Made by a program: the position numbers and the translations under genes | The notes under the pieces: model-generated | Told to the model about the DNA's origin: nothing | The model's database searches: none | Seen by the model: the letters and a program-made list of their open reading frames with translations, nothing else | Shown here: positions 21,716 through 31,649 of the stretch, piece by piece | Layout of the letters: every line of letters starts with the position of its first letter | Numbering within the stretch: the stretch's first letter is position 1 | From: Anolis sagrei | Lineage: Eukaryota > Chordata > Lepidosauria > Squamata > Anolidae | Assembly (NCBI RefSeq): GCF_037176765.1 | Contig: NC_090024.1 | Coordinates: forward strand, 196,536,278-196,600,277 | DNA length: 64,000 nucleotides | Direction: 5' to 3'

Positions 21716-22079
21716 AATAATGATGATATTCAACAATATTTTGTCAGAGATGTATGGTATTTGAAATTAGGAGAACTGTTTTAGATGGGTAAATTAGGTA
21801 TCCAAGGGAGATAAATATAATGTTATGTAAATATCTAGCTTTTGTACAAAAAATAAGTGTTTTATATGTTTTATTTACAATATTTATGTGTCTTCCATTT
21901 TCCATATGCACCACTCAGCAAATACCTCCTTAAACTTTGTCTGAGATCAATTTGTGTATACATTATTTGTCAGAAAAAGTGATTCCTTTGCTTTCTGATG
22001 GTTTGATGTACACAAAATTGGTTTCATGAACAGAAATATTATTAAAAATATTATCTTCAGCCTATGTGTATAAAGTGTA

Positions 22080-22510
22080 TTAAAAAACCTCCGACTTCCT
22101 GGGAGACGAAAAAGACGCAGGTGCCTCTATCTGGGAGTGTCTCTGGGTACAACAGGAACTGAAGGAAGGAAAAGGAAAGCACCCCAGAGACACCCCCAGT
22201 TGAAGTTTGGGGAGGCTAAAGATCGTGCAAAATTACAATTCCCAGAGCCAGGCATGTAGCCCGGGGGGGGGGGGGGGGGGGGCTTGGGGGGCTTCACCCC
22301 CTCCCCACCAAATTCTCATGGTAGTCTGTGAAAAGGCCTTACTGGTACATTATTTAAACTGTTATGTTTATTCATATCATGATCTGATCACCATGCTCAA
22401 TATATCTCATATGCATGGGGGGATTGGGGTAACAATACAAAAGGTTTGCTAGGGTAGACCCTCTTTCACTCAGAGTCAACCCCCCCCCCCCCCCCGAATC
22501 AAAATCCTGG
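22080..22510. repeat. Low-complexity and G/C homopolymer region
   Basis: Includes a G run at 22,262-22,282 and a C run near 22,482-22,495 that sit in inverse relation (cccgggggggg ... cccccccccgaatc, flanked by atgtagcc and ggctacgggc). This suggests a short inverted-repeat element around 22,250-22,520. No ORF worth naming. Confidence 0.4.
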
Positions 22511-22692
22511 CTACGGGCCTACCCAGAGCTATTCTCTAACATTGAGTCTTGGCAGCTCAAGAGGTGCCAGATTGCATTCATTCTTCAACCAGATCTGCTT
22601 CCTTCATTCCTGCTGGAGAAGGAGTCCAGAACACAACCACTGGAAGCGCTGATGAAGAAAACACTGAAAGTAGTATCAAACTGCATTCACTC

Positions 22693-22842
22693 TATATCAG
22701 ACATGGGTAAACTTTGGCCCTCCAGGTATTTTGGACTTCCACTGTCACAACTTCTAACAGCCTGTAAACGGGCTGTGATTTCAGGGAGTTGAAGTCCAAA
22801 ACAACTGGAGGGCCAAAGTTAACTCATGCTTGCTCTACACAA
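22693..22842. mobile_element. hAT-type MITE (cagacatgggcaaac family)
   Basis: Left arm cagacatgggtaaactttgg and right arm tggagggccaaagttaactc with catgcttg are inverted, joined through ggagttgaagtccaaaacaa. It is the same family as 24,838-25,024. Confidence 0.7.
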
Positions 22843-23149
22843 TGTACTGCCTTCCCTTTACTTCAGCTGTTAGTGGATGCTGGCTTGGGATCCCAAGGGG
22901 CCATCCACTCCAACCCTCTTCTGTATGCAGGAAAGGCACAATCATAGTATCGCAGAGTTTGAAGAGCTCCCAAGAGGTCATGTAGGAAAAGCACTATCAA
23001 AGCACCTCAGACAGATGGCCATACAGCCTTTGTAATAATAGCAGCAGCAGTATGGGTTTTTTTTTCTAAACTAAAACCTCATTATTCAGGATAAATTGCT
23101 GTATTGGCACTTTGCAAGAAATAAGTGAGTTTTGGATTGCAGTTTGGGC

Positions 23150-23665
23150 ATCAAGTCTCTAAAATGATTGCCATCGCAGCCCTTTGAGGAGTGGCTTAAA
23201 GAGCCGGGGCTGTTTAGCCCGCAGAAGAGAAGATTGAGAGGAGATGTGGTAGCCATGTATATGAACGGATGTCATAAGGAAGAAGGAGGAGGCTCCTTTG
23301 GAGGCTTTTAAGTGGAGTCTGGATGGCCATCTGTTGGGGGTGCTTTGAATGCGAGTTTCCTGTTTCTTGGCAAGGGGTTGGACTGGAGGTTTCTTCCTAC
23401 TCAATGATTCTAAGGAGCAAGATTGTTTTCTGCAGCCCTGGAGACAGCGATTGAGAACAATGGGTTCAAAGGACAGGAAAGGAGATTCCACTTGAAGCCA
23501 TTAGGAAGAACTTCCTGATGGTGAGAGTTGTTCAGCAGGGGAACTCTCTGCCTCGGAGTGTGATGGAAGCGCCTTCCTTGGAGGCATTTAAACAGAGGCT
23601 GGAGGCTTTGTGCTTTTCCTAGATGGCCATGCGGTCTCTTACAACGCTATGATTCTGTGATTCCT
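23150..23665 (+). mobile_element. CR1 LINE 3' part, internally rearranged
   Basis: Plus-strand CR1 text such as agaagattgagaggagatgt and gaacttcctgatggtgagag, ending tacaacgctatgattctgtg. A second CR1 3' end (ggttggactggaggtttctt) is embedded in it. The right end marks the left breakpoint of the tandem duplication described at 27,951. A further CR1 scrap lies at about 22,905-23,040. Confidence 0.8.
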
Positions 23666-23799
23666 CTCTTAGATATCTCAAAAGGGAGTGATGCAAAAGC
23701 AGGTATTCAAAAATTCAGAAATCCCCAAGCATTTCGAATAAGGGAGTCTCAACCTTCTCGCCCCCTAGAGGCAGGAAGCGTAATAGACTCTGCTGCCTC

Positions 23800-23927
23800 C
23801 CCGCTTCTCCGGATACCTCACCCTCCCTTCCCAAACGCATGCGCACTTCCGACATTCGGCGCCTGCTCCGGCTCCTTCGCGCGCCACACGCATGCGCATT
23901 CGCGGCCTTCGGCGCCGCCAGGGCGAC
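23800..23927 (+). promoter_or_regulatory. CpG promoter A of RCA-2 with two NRF1-like sites
   Basis: CpG-rich, no TATA box seen. NRF1-type cgcatgcgca palindromes at 23,836-23,845 and 23,889-23,898, spaced as in promoters 0 and B. Assigned as promoter by position ahead of the signal-peptide exon. Confidence 0.65.
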
Positions 23928-24015
23928 ATGCCCCAACAGTCATGGCGGCGCGGCCTTGTGTGGGGCCGGCGATGGCTGTGCTTTGTGGCGCTGGCGGCCT
24001 TTCCTCCGGAAGTCG
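23928..24015 (+). CDS. RCA-2 signal-peptide exon A
   Basis: The ATG at 23,928 opens MPQQSWRRGLVWGRR and the hydrophobic core WLCFVALAAFPPEV, and the exon ends in phase 1 at donor GTAAAA. Spliced to CCP1 exon A (27,371) it reads PPEVGNCSVADLP, placing signal cleavage just before the first CCP. I chose this ATG over the overlapping MAARPCVGPAMAV frame because only this frame has an n/h/c signal layout and the right splice phase. Confidence 0.8.
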
Positions 24016-24409
24016 GTAAAACACCCCGCCGCTCCTGTTCTTTCCCTGGAAGCCACTTTTTCCCTCCGAGGCGCCACCTCCAGCCTCAAACCCTGAGGAG
24101 GCGAGGTTTCCTGGACCGAAAGCCTCGGCCCAAAATGGCGGGGAAAGGCTCCCGTCGCGGTGGTCGGGAAATCAAAAGGAAGGGGGCCCTCCGCCGTCGC
24201 CCGAAGTTTAAGAGGCACCTGGAGATGTGTGGATGGCGATGCAGGGTGGCCCTTGTCCAAAATGCATGGGCCCAGACGTGTTTCCTTTTTATATATTTTG
24301 GAATAATTGCATTTTGTGAATTCCCCAATTTATCATCCGAATCAAAACCCCAAGCTACATTTTGTGTCATATACGCATAGTCCGAAGGTCAATCTGGGTT
24401 GGCATATTC

Positions 24410-24830
24410 TTTGTGGCTGTTCTCTTCTTCCCTTTCTTCCTCTGTCCTTTTGTCTTTTCTTTCGTTCTTCCCATTCTTTCACCCACACCTGCCTTCTTTT
24501 CTTTCTTTTCCTTTTAAATTCTTCCCCCCTTTTCCATTGCTTTCTCCTTCCTTTCCTTTACTCACCTTTTCTCTTTACATTCCCTTCTTTCTCCCCTCCT
24601 TTCTTTCCATTAGTTTTCTCTCGTTCTTTCCTCCCCGTAACACTTGTCACCAATCTTCTTCACTGTCCTCTCCATGTTACACCACAGAGGGCCACTTCAC
24701 CGAGCAACAACCAACCTACTTCGTTTCTTTCTTCGCTCTACTTTTTCCCTTCCCTTTCTCTTCCACTCCTCCGTTTTTATTCTTCCCCCCATACTTCCCT
24801 TCTTTTTCTTCCCCCCTCCCTCTAACACAG
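24410..24830 (+). repeat. Long polypyrimidine tract in intron 1 (copy A)
   Basis: More than 400 bases with strong C/T bias (ttccctttcttcctctgtcc). A second such stretch lies at 25,055-25,165. The long Phe/Ser/Pro-rich plus-strand ORFs here are produced by this bias, not by coding. Confidence 0.85.
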
Positions 24831-24837
24831 ACATGGG

Positions 24838-25024
24838 CAAACTTGGGCCCTCCCATTGTTTTGGACCTCCAGCTCCCACAATTCCTAGCAGCCTCAGGTC
24901 CTTTCCTTTTCCTCCTCAGCTGCTTAAAGGGCTTGAGGAGGAAAAGGAAGGGTCCTGAGGCTGGTAGGAATTTTGGGAGTTGGAAGTCCAAAACACCTGG
25001 AGGGCTCAACTTTGCCCATTCCTG
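24838..25024. mobile_element. hAT-type MITE in intron 1, complete
   Basis: A 187-bp element with ends cagacatgggcaaacttggg and tttgcccattcctg, and 8-bp flanks ctctaaca (24,830-24,837) and cgctaaca (25,025-25,032) that match at 7 of 8. It is largely palindromic through tccttttcctcctcagctgc. Remnants of the same insertion sit at 855-932 and 28,972-29,045. Confidence 0.8.
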
Positions 25025-25029
25025 CGCTA

Positions 25030-27370
25030 ACACTTGTCATCTAGTAGCAGTCAAGCTTTCTCTTCCTTTCTTTTCCTCTCCTTCACTCTCACCTTTCCTC
25101 TTTCCATTCTCTTCCTTCTCTCCTTTCTTTCCCTTTGTTTTCTTGTTCTTCCCTGCTTCTAATCCCTGTCACCTTCACTCCTCTTTCACATTACAGAGGG
25201 GGCACTTCACCTAGATACAACCAACCTGCTTCATTCCATTTCTTTACTTGATCTCTGTGCCCAAAAGGGATGTTTTTTTCAGTCTAACCCTTGCCATTAT
25301 TTTAAGTTGGATCTTGAAGGGCAGGTGCACCAAGTCTAGCTCAGTTCCATCAAACCATGTGGGAACCTTTGCAGTATAAACCAACATACATACTTTGAGA
25401 TATGTTTTTATATATTTGAAATTATTTTGTGCACATTGAACCATCAGAATGGAAAGGTGTGGTCTCACACATCTATGTGTAGAACTTGGGAGCGTTTTGG
25501 ATTTCTGACTAAAATTATATAGGGCTCACTCCAGGATCCCACATCTTACATGCCCTACGTACTTTCTTCAGTACTGAGATTATGGATGTTTTTTTCACCA
25601 GTGTTATACAACAGAGCCAATTGTCTGAGTTGCTTCTGCAGAATTCTGGGAAATTCCTGGTAGAGCCTCGAAGCCCTTAGAATTCTCAGCTGCCTAAACT
25701 ATATTTTCCAGAACTCTGCTGGAGCAGATCAGACAATTGGCAGACGATAGTCTCCATTCTATAATGCTGGTGGGAAAACGTCCAAAGGGAGATAGACTGG
25801 ATGTAAGAAGGGAACCTCTTGAAGGCTGTCCTTCCCTGTGTGTGACATTGAAAGATGGTTTGTTGTCAAGTATTAATTGAATGGACACCCCCGGCTGTCA
25901 GCAAAGATTGTTACCAGATGTGTTCCCTTATCTGGAAATTTGAAGCACTCCAAAATTGTCTTATTGAAATTGTTACACTTTCACTATCAGATGGTTCAGT
26001 GTACACACTTTGTTTCATGCATAACATTATGAAAGATATTGCATATAAAATTATCTTAAGGCTAATGTATATAAAACATTTGAATTTTGTGTTTAGGCAT
26101 GGATCTCATTCTCAAGAAACCTCATAATAATATGCAAACATTCAAAAATCCAGTATACTTCTGGTGCAAAGGATATTCAACTGTAGTTCTAAAATGGACT
26201 CCCACTTGACTTCAGAAAGCCTTTTGCAACTGTAACAGTTCTTTTCCTGTGTATTTATTTTACAAGTGTGAATTTTTGCCCTAGAAGAACATTTAGACTG
26301 GAGCCCTGTACTCATATTTATTGGGATAAGGCTTATTGGGGAAAAAATCCTGATTGAGTTCAGTAATGTTTCTGAGCAAGTGCAACAGTAATATATTGAG
26401 AAAGGAAATGACTTTCTTTGTAACTTCTGTTTGTTTAACAAAATCCTGAAGCCATATGTATAAACATTTTATTCTCTTACATTTCAGACAACTATACTTG
26501 GCTGTTTGAGCAAAACCTGAAGGCTTCAATATCTTTTTATCTCTAGTTCTGTTTGAAATTCTTTGTTTTTTAGTCTGAAGATGTTTTTCCTCTTTATTGC
26601 TTTACTCATGTCTGCTTATACAGTCTATTTATAGGAATTTACAGGTACTTGTTTTTCTTTTTTCTGGTTCCTTAGTTGTCTTTGCCTTTTAAGCTGATAA
26701 TTTTGATCAATCTGTAGTACTGTATCTTCTCTCCCTTCCCTTTGTATCTTTCTATTTGGTAATTTGTTTTGTGAATATTAACATTTGTTTGGATTTGGTT
26801 ATTGTATATTTGAGGTCCTTAATTCTGATTTCAAGTTTAGAAAGTCCTTTAAAATTCCATCAACATTTGCAAAGTTGCAATGGAAGGATATAGAATGGCC
26901 CCGGATTACTATTGTGGATGGCATGGTTTTAATAATGGATGTAATGTTTTAATGTGCATTAATTGGAATCTTAATTTAAATGTTTGTTTTAATTTTATAT
27001 TTTTAAGGCATCGAATAAGTTGCCTATGTGTAAAGCCGCCTTGAGTCCCTTCAGGGTTGAGAAAGACAGGGTCTAAATATGGTAAATAAATAAATAAAAA
27101 TAGTTGTGACCGAAAACCTGCTTTTCTTTGCAAATTGCTTCCCTCCCACATCAAGCAGAAGTTAGTGGGAATGTTTGCTCTTTGACTCCTCCCCTTGAGT
27201 CATTTTATTCTGGACATTTAATGTACTTCTTTTTGTCCGTCATATATATTTTATTATTTTGAAAATAGACTTTTATTGTTTATATTTTGGCATATAACCT
27301 GTCTTAGATAATGCACTAGAGAGACAGAACATGGTGTTTATCTTTGTTATATTTTCTGAACAATTCTTAG
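25030..27370 (+). other. RCA-2 intron 1 (copy A), repeats only
   Basis: 25,180-25,615 matches RCA-1 at 1225-1640 (for example cagctatgtgtagaacttgg). A small palindromic element with ends ccaattgtctga and tcagacaattgg lies at 25,616-25,742. 25,743-26,890 has no counterpart in copies 0 or B and shows no exon. 26,890-27,095 is an L2 3' end. Confidence 0.5.
26890..27095 (+). mobile_element. L2 LINE 3' end
   Basis: The text gccgccttgagtcccttcag and ggtaaataaataaataaaaa is an L2 3'UTR and tail. The tail end is also seen at 29,995-30,015 before copy B of CCP1, so the insertion predates the tandem duplication. Confidence 0.8.
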
Positions 27371-27556
27371 GTAACTGCTCTGTTGCTGACTTGCCCCAAT
27401 TTGCTTATTCTGAACATGACTCAGTTCCAGAACCTGTACCAGAGGGTTTCCCTGTTACATATACCTGCAAATTAGGCTTTGTAAGGATTCCTCAAAGGAA
27501 AGGAAACACTGTGTGCCGAAATAATACTTGGTCACCAATAGAAGAACCTTGTACTG
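27371..27556 (+). CDS. RCA-2 CCP1 exon A
   Basis: A 186-bp exon (62 codons, phase 1-1), acceptor attcttag, donor GTATGT. The module starts NCSVADLPQFAYSEHDSVPE, continues FPVTYTCKLGFVRIPQRKG, then CRNNTWSPIEEPC, with all four cysteines. It has the NC-x-x-x-x-LP form typical of first modules in CD55, CD46 and C4BPA. A sequon (NNT) precedes the Trp. The donor is followed after about eight bases by an L2 tail (27,565-27,625). It could serve as an alternative first module to exon B or be skipped. Confidence 0.9.
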
Positions 27557-27564
27557 GTATGTCC

Positions 27565-27625
27565 CACTCTGAGTCCCCTTTGGGGTGAGAAGGGCGGCAT
27601 ATAAATGCCGTAAATAATAATAAAT
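27565..27625 (+). repeat. L2 LINE 3' tail beside a splice donor
   Basis: The text ctctgagtccccttttgggg and agaagggcggcatataaatg is a short L2 3' end. It begins within ten bases of the CCP1-A donor. Copy B lacks it. Confidence 0.8.
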
Positions 27626-28019
27626 AAAATACAAAAATGATATTTACAGAACCTAGCATTTCTCAAAAGATTAATACAAGACTGGACTTTATATGGCATA
27701 CAAGGCTGGTTTTTGTGGCCCAGTGCAAGAAACTTATAGTATGTGTTACTCAAAGATGAAAAATGATGTATACTTGGCTATTCCTAAAAATTACTCTAAT
27801 TCATGAGTGGGCTTCATATGGCACACAGATGGTTTTGATTTTCCTAGGTATTGTCAGCAGGAGGTAGACTGAGAATACTTGGGAATATCAAAACCAGCTG
27901 TGTTTTTTTTTAGGGTGGGTGGGGTGACTGCCAGAAGCCCTTCCCATAGATCTCTTGCAACGCTATAATTCCCGCCCCCTAGAGGCAGGAGGCGTAATAG
28001 CCTCCGCTGCCTTCCCGCT

Positions 28020-28137
28020 TCTCCGGATACCTCCCCCTCCCCACACGCATGCGCACTTCCGATATTCGGCGCCTGCACTGGCTCCTTCGCGCGCCACACG
28101 CATGCGCATTCGCGGCCTTCGGCGCCGCCAGGGCGAC
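28020..28137 (+). promoter_or_regulatory. CpG promoter B of RCA-2 with two NRF1-like sites
   Basis: Nearly identical to promoter A. NRF1-type cgcatgcgca at 28,046-28,055 and 28,099-28,108. No TATA box. A promoter by position. Confidence 0.65.
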
Positions 28138-28225
28138 ATGCCCCAACAGTCATGGCGGCGCGGCCTTGTGTGGGGCCGGCGATGGCTGTGCTTTGTGGCG
28201 CTGACGGCCTTCCCTCCGGGAGTCG
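28138..28225 (+). CDS. RCA-2 signal-peptide exon B
   Basis: The ATG at 28,138 gives MPQQSWRRGLVWGRR and WLCFVALTAFPPGV, 88 bp, phase 1, donor GTAAAA. It differs from exon A by a few residues. Spliced to CCP1 exon B it reads PPGVGSCTVADLP. This is the nearer of the two first exons to the shared body of RCA-2. Confidence 0.8.
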
Positions 28226-28609
28226 GTAAAACACCCCGCCGCTCCTTTCCCTTGAAGCCACTTTTCCCCCTCCCAGGCGCCACCTCCAGCTCAAACCCTG
28301 AGGAGGCGAGGTTTCCTGGACCGAAAGCCTCGGCCCAAAATGGCGGGGAAAGGCTCCCGTCGCGGTGGTCGGGAAATCAAAAGGAAGGGGGCCCTCTGCG
28401 GTCGCCCGAAGTTTAAGAGGCACCTGGAGATGTGTGGATGGTGATGCAGGGTGGCCCTTGTCCAAAATGCATGGGCCCAGACGTGTTTCCTTTTTATATA
28501 TTTTGGAATAACTGCATTTTGTGAATTACCCAATTTATCATCCGAATCAAAACCCCAAGCTACATTTTGTGTCATATACGCATAGTCCGAAGATCAATCT
28601 GGGTTGGGA

Positions 28610-28980
28610 TTTCCTTTGTGGCGGTTTTCTTCTTCCCTTTCTCCCTCTGTCCTTTTGTCTTTTTTTTCGTTCTTCCCATTCGTTCACCCACACCTCTCTC
28701 CCTTTTAAATCCCCCCCCCGTTTCTTTTTTTTCCTTTCCCTCATTCTCATATTTCCATTCTCTTCATTCACCCCTCCTTTCTTCCCCTTCGTTTTCTCGT
28801 TCTTCCCACCCCCAATATTGGTCACTAGTCTTCTTCACTCTCCTCTCCCAGTTACTTCACCTAGCAACAATAAACCTGCTTTGTTTCTTTCTTCCCCCTA
28901 CTTTTCTCCTTCTCTTCCACCTCTCCATTTTCTTTCTTCAAACCATTCTTCCCTTCCTCCCTCCCTCCAACACAGACATG
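28610..28980 (+). repeat. Long polypyrimidine tract in intron 1 (copy B)
   Basis: C/T-rich (ttcttccctttctccctctg) in the same place as in copy A, followed by a partial hAT MITE at 28,972-29,045 (cagacatggcaaaacttggg). Confidence 0.8.
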
Positions 28981-29104
28981 GCAAAACTTGGGCCCTCCAG
29001 ATTTTTTAGACTTCCAACTTCCACAGTTCTAACAGCCTCAGGCCATATCCTCCTCAGTCGCTTAAGAAAGGCAGGGTATAAATATGGTAAATCTATATAA
29101 ATTA

Positions 29105-29645
29105 AAAAAAATGTAATGTTCATTTGTGAGATTAACATAACTCAAAAACCACTGGGCGAGTTGCTGCCACATTTGGCCACAAGACACCTACTAATCCAAG
29201 GAGCAACCATCACTAAAAAAAAATTGATTTTGTCATTTGAGAGTTGTAGTTGCTGGGATTTTTAGTTCACCTACAATCAAAGAGCATTCTGAACTCCACC
29301 AATGATGGAATTGAACCAAACATGACACACAGAACTCCCATGACCAACATAAAACACTAGAAGGATTTGGTGGGCATTAACCTTGAGTTTGGGAGTTGTA
29401 GTTCACCTACATCCAGAGAGCACTGTGGACTCAAACAATGATGGATCTGGACCAAACTTGTCACGAACATGCCATATGCCCAAATATGAACACAGATGGA
29501 GTTTGGGGGAACTATGCCTTGACGTTTGGGAGTTGTAGTTACTGGGATTTATAGTTCACCTACAATCAAAGAGCATTCTGAACCCCACCAATGACAGATT
29601 TGGGGCACACTTCCCACAAGGAACCCCATAACCAACAGAAAATAC
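29105..29645 (+). repeat. Interspersed repeat with gggagttgtagttcacctac units
   Basis: Contains ataactcaaaaaccactggg at the left and repeated blocks such as gggagttgtagttcacctac and tcaaagagcattctgaac. The same blocks form the inside of the hAT elements at 7256-9225 and 57,855-58,585. The family was not assigned (a Helitron is one possibility). It is inserted in copy B only. Confidence 0.6.
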
Positions 29646-30283
29646 TTAAGGCCATCCAGTCCAATTCCCTTGACCAGGGCAAGAAAACATCAAAGCCTCC
29701 TAACGAAGAGCCATCCAGCCATAGATATAGATAGATATATATGATTCACACACACACACAGATATAGTATCATAGATTTGAAAGGGATCCCTAAAGAAGG
29801 ACAAATATATTTTGCATGATCCTGAGTAGGCAAACCACACAATCTCCACATCAACACTGATAAAGAAACAGCAAGAAATACTATTTACCCACAAGCATAA
29901 AAGCATTACATATATTAGAAACCAACACTTTCTCATTACTTTATTTTCCAGATCACCAGACTGGGCCACAGCAACACATGGCAGGGGAGGGCTAGTAAAT
30001 AAATAAAAGAGTTGTGACCCAAAACCTGCTTTTCTTTGCAAATTGCTTCCCTCCCACATCAAGCAGAAGTTAGTGGGAATGTTCGCTCTTTGACTCCTCC
30101 CCTTGGGTCATTTTATTCTGGGCATTTAATGTACTTTTTGTCCATCTATTTTTTTACAAGGTTTTATTACTTTGAAAATAGACTTTTATTGTCTATATTT
30201 TGGCATATAACCTATCTTAGATAATGCACTAAAGAGACTGAATATGGTGTTTATCTTTGTTATATTTTTTGAACAATTCTTAG

Positions 30284-30475
30284 GTAGCTGCACTGTTGCT
30301 GACTTGCCTCAATTTGCTTATTCTGAACCTAAACGTGGCTTAGGTCCAGGCCCTTTTACAGATGGCTTCTTTGTTACATATACCTGCAAATTAGGCTTTG
30401 TAAAGATTCCTGGAAAGAGAAGATACACTGTGTGCCGAAATAATACTTGGTCACCAATAGAAGAACTTTGTACCG
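30284..30475 (+). CDS. RCA-2 CCP1 exon B
   Basis: A 192-bp exon (64 codons, phase 1-1), acceptor attcttag, donor GTATGT. It reads SCTVADLPQFAYSEPKRGLG, FFVTYTCKLGFVKIPGKRR and CRNNTWSPIEELC. All four cysteines and the Trp are kept. Compared with exon A, the N-terminal strand, the second half and the adjoining introns are nearly identical, but the loop between Cys1 and Cys2 and the loop after Cys2 are rewritten, with a two-codon length change. Almost all differences change the amino acid. Confidence 0.9.
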
Positions 30476-31500
30476 GTATGTGCTGCTCTAAAATACAAGA
30501 ATGATATTTACTTGGCTTTTTTCAAAAGATTAAAACAAGACTGGACTTCATATGACACACAAGGCAGGTTTTTATGGCCCATTGTGATAAACTTGTAGTA
30601 TGTGCTAATCTAAGATGAAAAAATGATGTTTACTTGGCTATTCCTTAAAAAAAATTACTTTAATTCTTGAGTGGGCTTCATATGACACACAGCTGGTTTT
30701 GATTTTCTTAGATATTCTCAGTAGGAGGTATACTGATAATACCTGGGAATATCAAAACCATCATTGTGTTTTTTTAGGGTGGATGGGGTGACCACCAGAA
30801 GCCCTTCCCATAGATTTCTTTTTCACTTTTGTGATTTGCAAAATGGCATATGTTAAACTGACAGTGAGTTGAAGAGGACAGTTGAGGCTGCACACATTCC
30901 AAATTAGGCCTTAGAGACTGCCTCCTTTTTTGTACTTATTTTGAAAATTCAAAATACCTGGTGCCTCTGTGACACAAAGGTTGAGTGGTTTTCAGCCTTT
31001 GGTCCGTCAGGTGTTTTGAACTTCAGGTCTCACAATTCCTGACAGCGGGTAAGTTGGCTGGGATTTCTGGGAGTTGAAGTCCAAAACACCTGGAGGACCA
31101 AAGGTTGGGAACCACTTCTCTACGAGAATGGAAGGGCGGTTTCACTGTCCCTTTCCCTCGGATGTTTTGAGCATCAGATAGGCTTATTTCCAAAGGAAGA
31201 AATAAACCAGTTCTAATAAGGAGTGCTAGATTGAAAGCAACCAGATAACAAGATCTACTAAATTCCCCTCTTTTAAACAACCATTAGGAACATGAGTACT
31301 ATACTTTACAGGTAGCTGCTCTGAGGCCCCTCCCTCTTTTCTGTCGAAAAATACCCAATTTGTCAAAATGTCCCCCCAAATCGTTTAACTCCTTGATCCT
31401 TCTCTGCTAGACATGTTTCGGTTTGTAAATACTTCTTGAACTCTAATATTCAAAACAGTATTCCAGGTGAAGTGTGACCTAACAGAACTACAACTATTCT
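30476..31500 (+). repeat. Duplicated post-CCP1 intron block, copy 2 of 3
   Basis: Matches 2248-3000 (and 45,095-45,745 for its second half). A hAT-type MITE of the cagacatgg family is embedded at about 30,985-31,120 (ggtccgtcaggtgttttgaa against tggaggaccaaaggttggga). No exon seen. Confidence 0.65.
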
Positions 31501-31515
31501 TTCCCTTGATTAGAC

Positions 31516-31649
31516 CAGTGGTTCTCAACATGTGGGTTCCCAGATGTTTTGGCTTTCAACTCCAAGAAATCATAACAGCTGGTAAACTGACTGGGATTTC
31601 TGGGAATGTAGGCCAAAACGCCTGGGGACCCACAAGTTGAGAGCCACTG
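31516..31649. mobile_element. Short hAT MITE
   Basis: Ends cagtggttctcaacatgtgg and cacaagttgagagccactg are inverted. Flanks gattagac and atctagac suggest a decayed 8-bp target duplication. 134 bp, palindromic, no ORF. Confidence 0.8.

Larger units (their letters stand above)
300..22100 (+). repeat. Segmental duplication unit 1 (contains RCA-1)
   Basis: This interval aligns in order with 27,950-45,090: promoter and first exon, post-CCP1 intron (2250-3000 against 30,490-31,490), CCP2, CCP3, CCP4, the 27-bp exon, the TM exon, the tail exon and the 3'UTR exon. Intron sequence beside each exon pair also matches. Insertions found in only one copy (7256-9225, 9310-13,975 and 17,063-17,393 here) postdate the duplication or were lost from the other. 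The ends are approximate. Confidence 0.75.
23636..27950 (+). repeat. Tandem duplication copy A (promoter, signal peptide and CCP1 of RCA-2)
   Basis: The block is repeated directly at 27,951-30,820. The shared sequence includes the CpG promoter, the signal exon, the pyrimidine-rich intron 1, the intron before CCP1, CCP1 and about 300 bp after it. Copy A has the extra L2 tail at 27,565-27,625 and 25,615-26,890, which copy B lacks. The join at 27,951 runs from intron 2 sequence (cttcccatagat) straight into ctcttgcaacgctat. Confidence 0.8.

Noticed and set aside
23940-24260. Minus-strand ORFs opposite the RCA-2 signal exons (also 27,854-28,465)
   Set aside because: CpG-island shadows. They are present in both duplicated copies only because the DNA is duplicated, and the plus strand carries the spliced signal peptide.
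24399-25214. A 271-codon plus-strand ORF rich in Phe, Ser, Pro and Leu
   Set aside because: It is a translation of the intron-1 polypyrimidine tract and a MITE, with no domain and no splice logic.
25855-26127. A 90-codon ORF in RCA-2 intron 1
   Set aside because: No domain, no paralogue in copies 0 or B, and no splice-bounded CCP pattern.
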